Source of the DNA: Pseudomonas sp. ICMP22404
Lineage (GTDB): Bacteria; Pseudomonadota; Gammaproteobacteria; Pseudomonadales; Pseudomonadaceae
Reading direction: 5' to 3'
DNA: 64,000 nucleotides
NCBI RefSeq assembly: GCF_006227205.1
Contig: NZ_VCNG01000021.1
Span: 41,456-105,455 of the forward strand
Shown here: positions 61,671 to 64,000 of the stretch, piece by piece
Numbering within the stretch: position 1 is the stretch's first letter
Layout of the letters: each line of letters begins with the position of its first letter
Made by a program: the position numbers and the translations under genes
The notes under the pieces: model-generated
What the model was told of the DNA's origin: nothing
What the model saw: only the letters and a program-made list of their open reading frames with translations
Databases searched by the model: none

Positions 61671-62384
61671 ATGAACAACGTCATGTCCCATCAGCATCAA
61701 CGCAACGTGCTTGCCACCCTGCCGCTGCCCGGCGCTGTCGGCAAGCCGTCGGTGGACGATATCTATCCGCGGATCTTCGACGCCATCCTCGAACAACGCA
61801 TTGCTCCCGCCAGCCGCTTCACCGAGGAAGGCCTCGGGGATGTGTTCGGCGTCAGCCGCAGCATCATTCGTCGTGTACTGGCGCGCCTGTCTCACCAACA
61901 AGTGGTAATCCTGCGGCCCAATCATCGGCCGCAAGTCGCGGCACCGGACCTGGAGCAAACCCGACAAATCCTGCACGCCCGCCGGCTCACCGAACAGACA
62001 TTGGTGCACCTGGCCTGCAAGGCTCCGCAACCCAGGGACTTGCAGCGTCTGCGTGATCTGGTGGCGCAGGAGCAACAGTGCCTGGAACGCGGCGAGCGCG
62101 GCCCGGCGATACGCCTTTCCGGCGAGTTTCACCTGCACCTCGCCTCCATGGCCGGCAACGCACCGCTGGCGCAGTTTCTCGGCAGCCTGGTGCCCTTGAC
62201 CTCGCTGGCCCTGGCCCGGCACGAGATCAAGGCCCGCCGGCATTGTGCCTTGCAGGAGCATCTGGCGATCGTGGATGCCGTGGAAAACGGCAGCAGGGAT
62301 GAAGCCGTACGCCTGATGGATGAGCACCTGGACCATCTTGAGCAAAAGCTGCTGATGGCCACAGGCACGGCGACGTCAAATTAA
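61671..62384 (+). CDS. Second GntR-family FCD-domain regulator
   Basis: This 237-residue regulator has a winged helix (RFTEEGLGDVFGVSRSIIRR) and an FCD domain with metal-ligand-like histidines in SGEFHLHLASMAGN and QEHLAIVDAVENGSRDEAVR plus MDEHLDHLE. It differs clearly from the preceding regulator, so the pair is not a recent duplication. It lies 22 bases downstream and is presumably cotranscribed. Its target may be elsewhere. The 3' end overlaps the convergent CobW-type gene by nine bases. Confidence 0.87.
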   Translation: MNNVMSHQHQRNVLATLPLPGAVGKPSVDDIYPRIFDAILEQRIAPASRFTEEGLGDVFGVSRSIIRRVLARLSHQQVVILRPNHRPQVAAPDLEQTRQILHARRLTEQTLVHLACKAPQPRDLQRLRDLVAQEQQCLERGERGPAIRLSGEFHLHLASMAGNAPLAQFLGSLVPLTSLALARHEIKARRHCALQEHLAIVDAVENGSRDEAVRLMDEHLDHLEQKLLMATGTATSN

Positions 62385-63344
62385 AGCGGCCTCGAATCCC
62401 GCGCGGATCTTCTCCTCGGGCAGCTCGTCGGCGATGAATACGATCACGCTTTCCCGAGCCTCATTGGGGGCCCATTCGGTGTCCCAATCGAAGCCGTACA
62501 ACTTGAGGACACCTTGGAACACCAATCGACGGGGTTCGCCGGCGATGCTCAGCACGCCCTTGTAGCGCAGCAACTGTTTGCCGTGGTCTTCCAGCAACTG
62601 GTTCATGAACTCGCTGAGCTTGTCGATATCCAGCGGCTTGTCGGTACGCAGCACCAGGCTGCTGATGCGGTCGCCCGTGGTGGCCTTGGCAACCGGGCGC
62701 AAGCTGAACCCCGCGCCCAGGTCCGCATTGAGGTTGAAGCCGCGGATGTCGAGCAATTCAGCCAGATCGATCTGGCCATGTTCCACGATCCGGATGGGCG
62801 CCCGCCGGTTGATGCGGGTCAAGCGCTCGCCAAGGGCTTCGACCTGGGCAGCGTCCACCAGGTCGGTCTTGCTCACCAGAAGGCGATCGGCAAATCCGAC
62901 CTGGGCCTGGGCGATGGCTTGGGCCAGGTGGACATCGGCGTGGGCGGCGTCCACCAAGGTCAGGATACCGTCGAGAATGTAACGCTCGCGCAGCTCCTCA
63001 TCGATGAAAAAGGTCTGCGCCACCGGGGCGGGATCGGCCAGGCCGGTGCATTCGATCACCAGGCGATCGAAGGTGATATCACCGCTGTCCAGCCGTTCGA
63101 GCAACAGATACAAGGCCTTGGTCAGGTCAGTGTGAATGGTGCAGCACACGCAGCCGTTGGCCAGGGTCATGACCTGCACCGGCTCGTCGCCCAGCAGTTG
63201 CGTGTCGATGCCTGCGTCACTGAATTCGTTCTCGATCACGGCTATTTTCAAGCCGTGCTCGGCCTTGAGCAGATGGCGCAGCAACGTGGTCTTGCCGGCA
63301 CCGAGGAAGCCGCTGAGGATCGTCACGGGAATGGGAGAGGACAA
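62376..63344 (-). CDS. CobW/COG0523 family GTPase (YjiA-like, putative metallochaperone)
   Basis: This 322-residue GTPase has P-loop GFLGAGKTT, the metal-binding GCVCC motif in LANGCVCCTIHTDL, and the C-terminal CobW domain. COG0523 proteins handle zinc, cobalt or nickel; the E. coli relative here is YjiA. In many Pseudomonas it lies next to ybdD and cstA (PA4604 to PA4606 in PAO1), as here, where the ybdD end follows upstream. No Zur box is seen in the gap, which is filled by REPs. Confidence 0.9.
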   Translation of the reverse strand: MSSPIPVTILSGFLGAGKTTLLRHLLKAEHGLKIAVIENEFSDAGIDTQLLGDEPVQVMTLANGCVCCTIHTDLTKALYLLLERLDSGDITFDRLVIECTGLADPAPVAQTFFIDEELRERYILDGILTLVDAAHADVHLAQAIAQAQVGFADRLLVSKTDLVDAAQVEALGERLTRINRRAPIRIVEHGQIDLAELLDIRGFNLNADLGAGFSLRPVAKATTGDRISSLVLRTDKPLDIDKLSEFMNQLLEDHGKQLLRYKGVLSIAGEPRRLVFQGVLKLYGFDWDTEWAPNEARESVIVFIADELPEEKIRAGFEAALI

Positions 63345-63370
63345 ACAGAATCTCCTTGATGCAATTTTTT

Positions 63371-63462
63371 TGTGGGAGCGAGCAGGCTCGCGATGGCGCT
63401 GGGTCAGTCAATATCGAAGTCGATGGATAGTACGCCATCGCGAGCAGGCTCGCTCCCACAGG
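63371..63462. repeat. REPIN upstream of the CobW-type gene
   Basis: An inverted pair has ends TGTGGGAGCGAGCAGGCTCG and GAGCAGGCTCGCTCCCACAG. Confidence 0.88.
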
Positions 63463-63505
63463 GAATCAGTGGCAGGCACAAAACCTGAGCCCCGCCCAAA
63501 AACAA

Positions 63506-63880
63506 CTGTGGGAGCAAGGCTTGCCCGCGATAGCGGTGGATCAGTCGACACCTTCATCACTGACCCGACGCCTTCGCGGGCAAGCCCGCTCCCACAGGGA
63601 ATCAGTGGCAGGCACAAAACCTGAGCCCGCCCAAAAACAACTGTGGGAGCAAGGCTTGCCCGCGATAGCGGTGGATCAGTCGACATCTTCATCACTGACA
63701 CGACGCCTTCGCGTGCAAGCCCGCTCCCACAGGGAATCGGTGGCGAATACACACCCTGAGCCCGCCCAAAAACAACTGTGGGAGCAAGGCTTGCCCGCGA
63801 TAGCGGTGGATCAGTTGACATCTTCATCACTGACCCGACGCCTTCGCGGGCAAGCCTTGCTCCCACAGGCTCGCTCCCAC
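63506..63880. repeat. Tandem REPIN array, 135-base period, about 2.8 copies
   Basis: The same unit starts at 63506, 63641 and 63776, each with CTGTGGGAGCAAGGCTTGCC, a GATAGCGGTGGATCAGT stretch, the inverse REP, and a linker including CCTGAGCCCGCCC. Spacing is exactly 135 bases twice. The third unit is cut short, ending in a fused REP. The array fills the gap between the CobW-type gene and ybdD. Confidence 0.9.
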
Positions 63881-63906
63881 AGGGGGATGACCTCAGGGCC
63901 GTCGGG

Positions 63907-64000
63907 TCAACAGCACTTCGGCCCACCCTTGCCACCGTAACGGGCCTCCTGGCGTTCGCGGAAGAACGCCTCGTAGTCCATCACCGGTTTGTCCGGGTGC
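63907..64000 (-). CDS. YbdD/YjiX family protein (DUF466), C-terminal end only
   Basis: The last 31 codons before the window edge read HPDKPVMDYEAFFRERQEAR then YGGKGGPKCC and stop. This matches the C-terminus of the small YbdD/YjiX family, which accompanies CstA-type pyruvate or peptide transporters. The start lies beyond the window. Confidence 0.85.
   Translation of the reverse strand, partial: HPDKPVMDYEAFFRERQEARYGGKGGPKCC

Noticed and set aside
63506..63880. CRISPR-like periodic array
   Set aside because: The repeated unit is a whole 135-base REPIN with linker; there are no short direct repeats with unique spacers and no cas genes.

Overview
The window is chromosomal DNA from a Pseudomonas, most likely a member of the P. 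fluorescens group. The evidence is the high GC content, the gene order around pilD, clpB, pilSR, ileS-lspA, rplU-rpmA-obg and morA-glyA (which I recognise as parallel to the P. aeruginosa PAO1 region from about PA4528 to PA4605), Pseudomonas-restricted families (DUF1780, DUF3094, PP0621-like, DUF6124), and many REP/REPIN repeats ending in CTCCCACA. There is no prophage, integron, complete insertion sequence, CRISPR array or rRNA. The window opens inside pilD and closes inside a ybdD-like gene.

Layout. 0-5 kb: end of the prepilin peptidase gene pilD with coaE and yacG, then small conserved genes, an orphan ECF-type permease and a type II NADH dehydrogenase. 5-10.6 kb: a chemoreceptor, a four-tRNA cluster (Asn, Pro, Lys, Pro) under a strong promoter, and clpB behind a sigma-32-like promoter. 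10.9-17 kb: rluD-pgeF diverging from bamD, then the pilS-pilR two-component system. 17-26 kb: a DUF6124 gene with a structured leader, a repeat-rich gap, thiO, and the minor-pilin operon fimU-pilV-pilW-pilX-pilY1-pilE with fimT facing away. 26-34 kb: murJ, then ribF-ileS-lspA-fkpB-ispH, with rpsT divergent from murJ. 34-40 kb: rplU-rpmA-obg-proB-creA, and the divergent polyprenyl synthase ispB. 40-48 kb: a Fur-box gene, fklB, a MITE-like palindrome, a UPF0114 membrane protein, a Lon-like protease, DUF3015 and DUF4105 proteins. 48-50 kb: a two-gene ATPase plus HNH-like pair resembling Septu anti-phage systems. 50-58.5 kb: a small lipoprotein, a GreA/GreB-like factor, ettA, the PAS-GGDEF-EAL protein MorA and glyA. 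58.6-62.4 kb: an unknown AT-richer gene and a dicarboxylate-type symporter with two FCD-type GntR regulators and matching operator-like sites. 62.4-64 kb: a CobW-type GTPase, a tandem REP array and the end of ybdD.

How the genes work together. PilD processes prepilins, PilS/PilR control pilin transcription, and FimU/PilV/PilW/PilX/PilE/PilY1 prime the type IV pilus. BamD, LspA, MurJ, IspB and IspH serve the envelope and isoprenoid supply. The parts least explained by known function are the ATPase/HNH pair, the palindromic element whose ends carry stop codons, a hairpin-rich interspersed element near 18.1-18.4 kb, the DUF6124 leader, and the symporter regulatory module.
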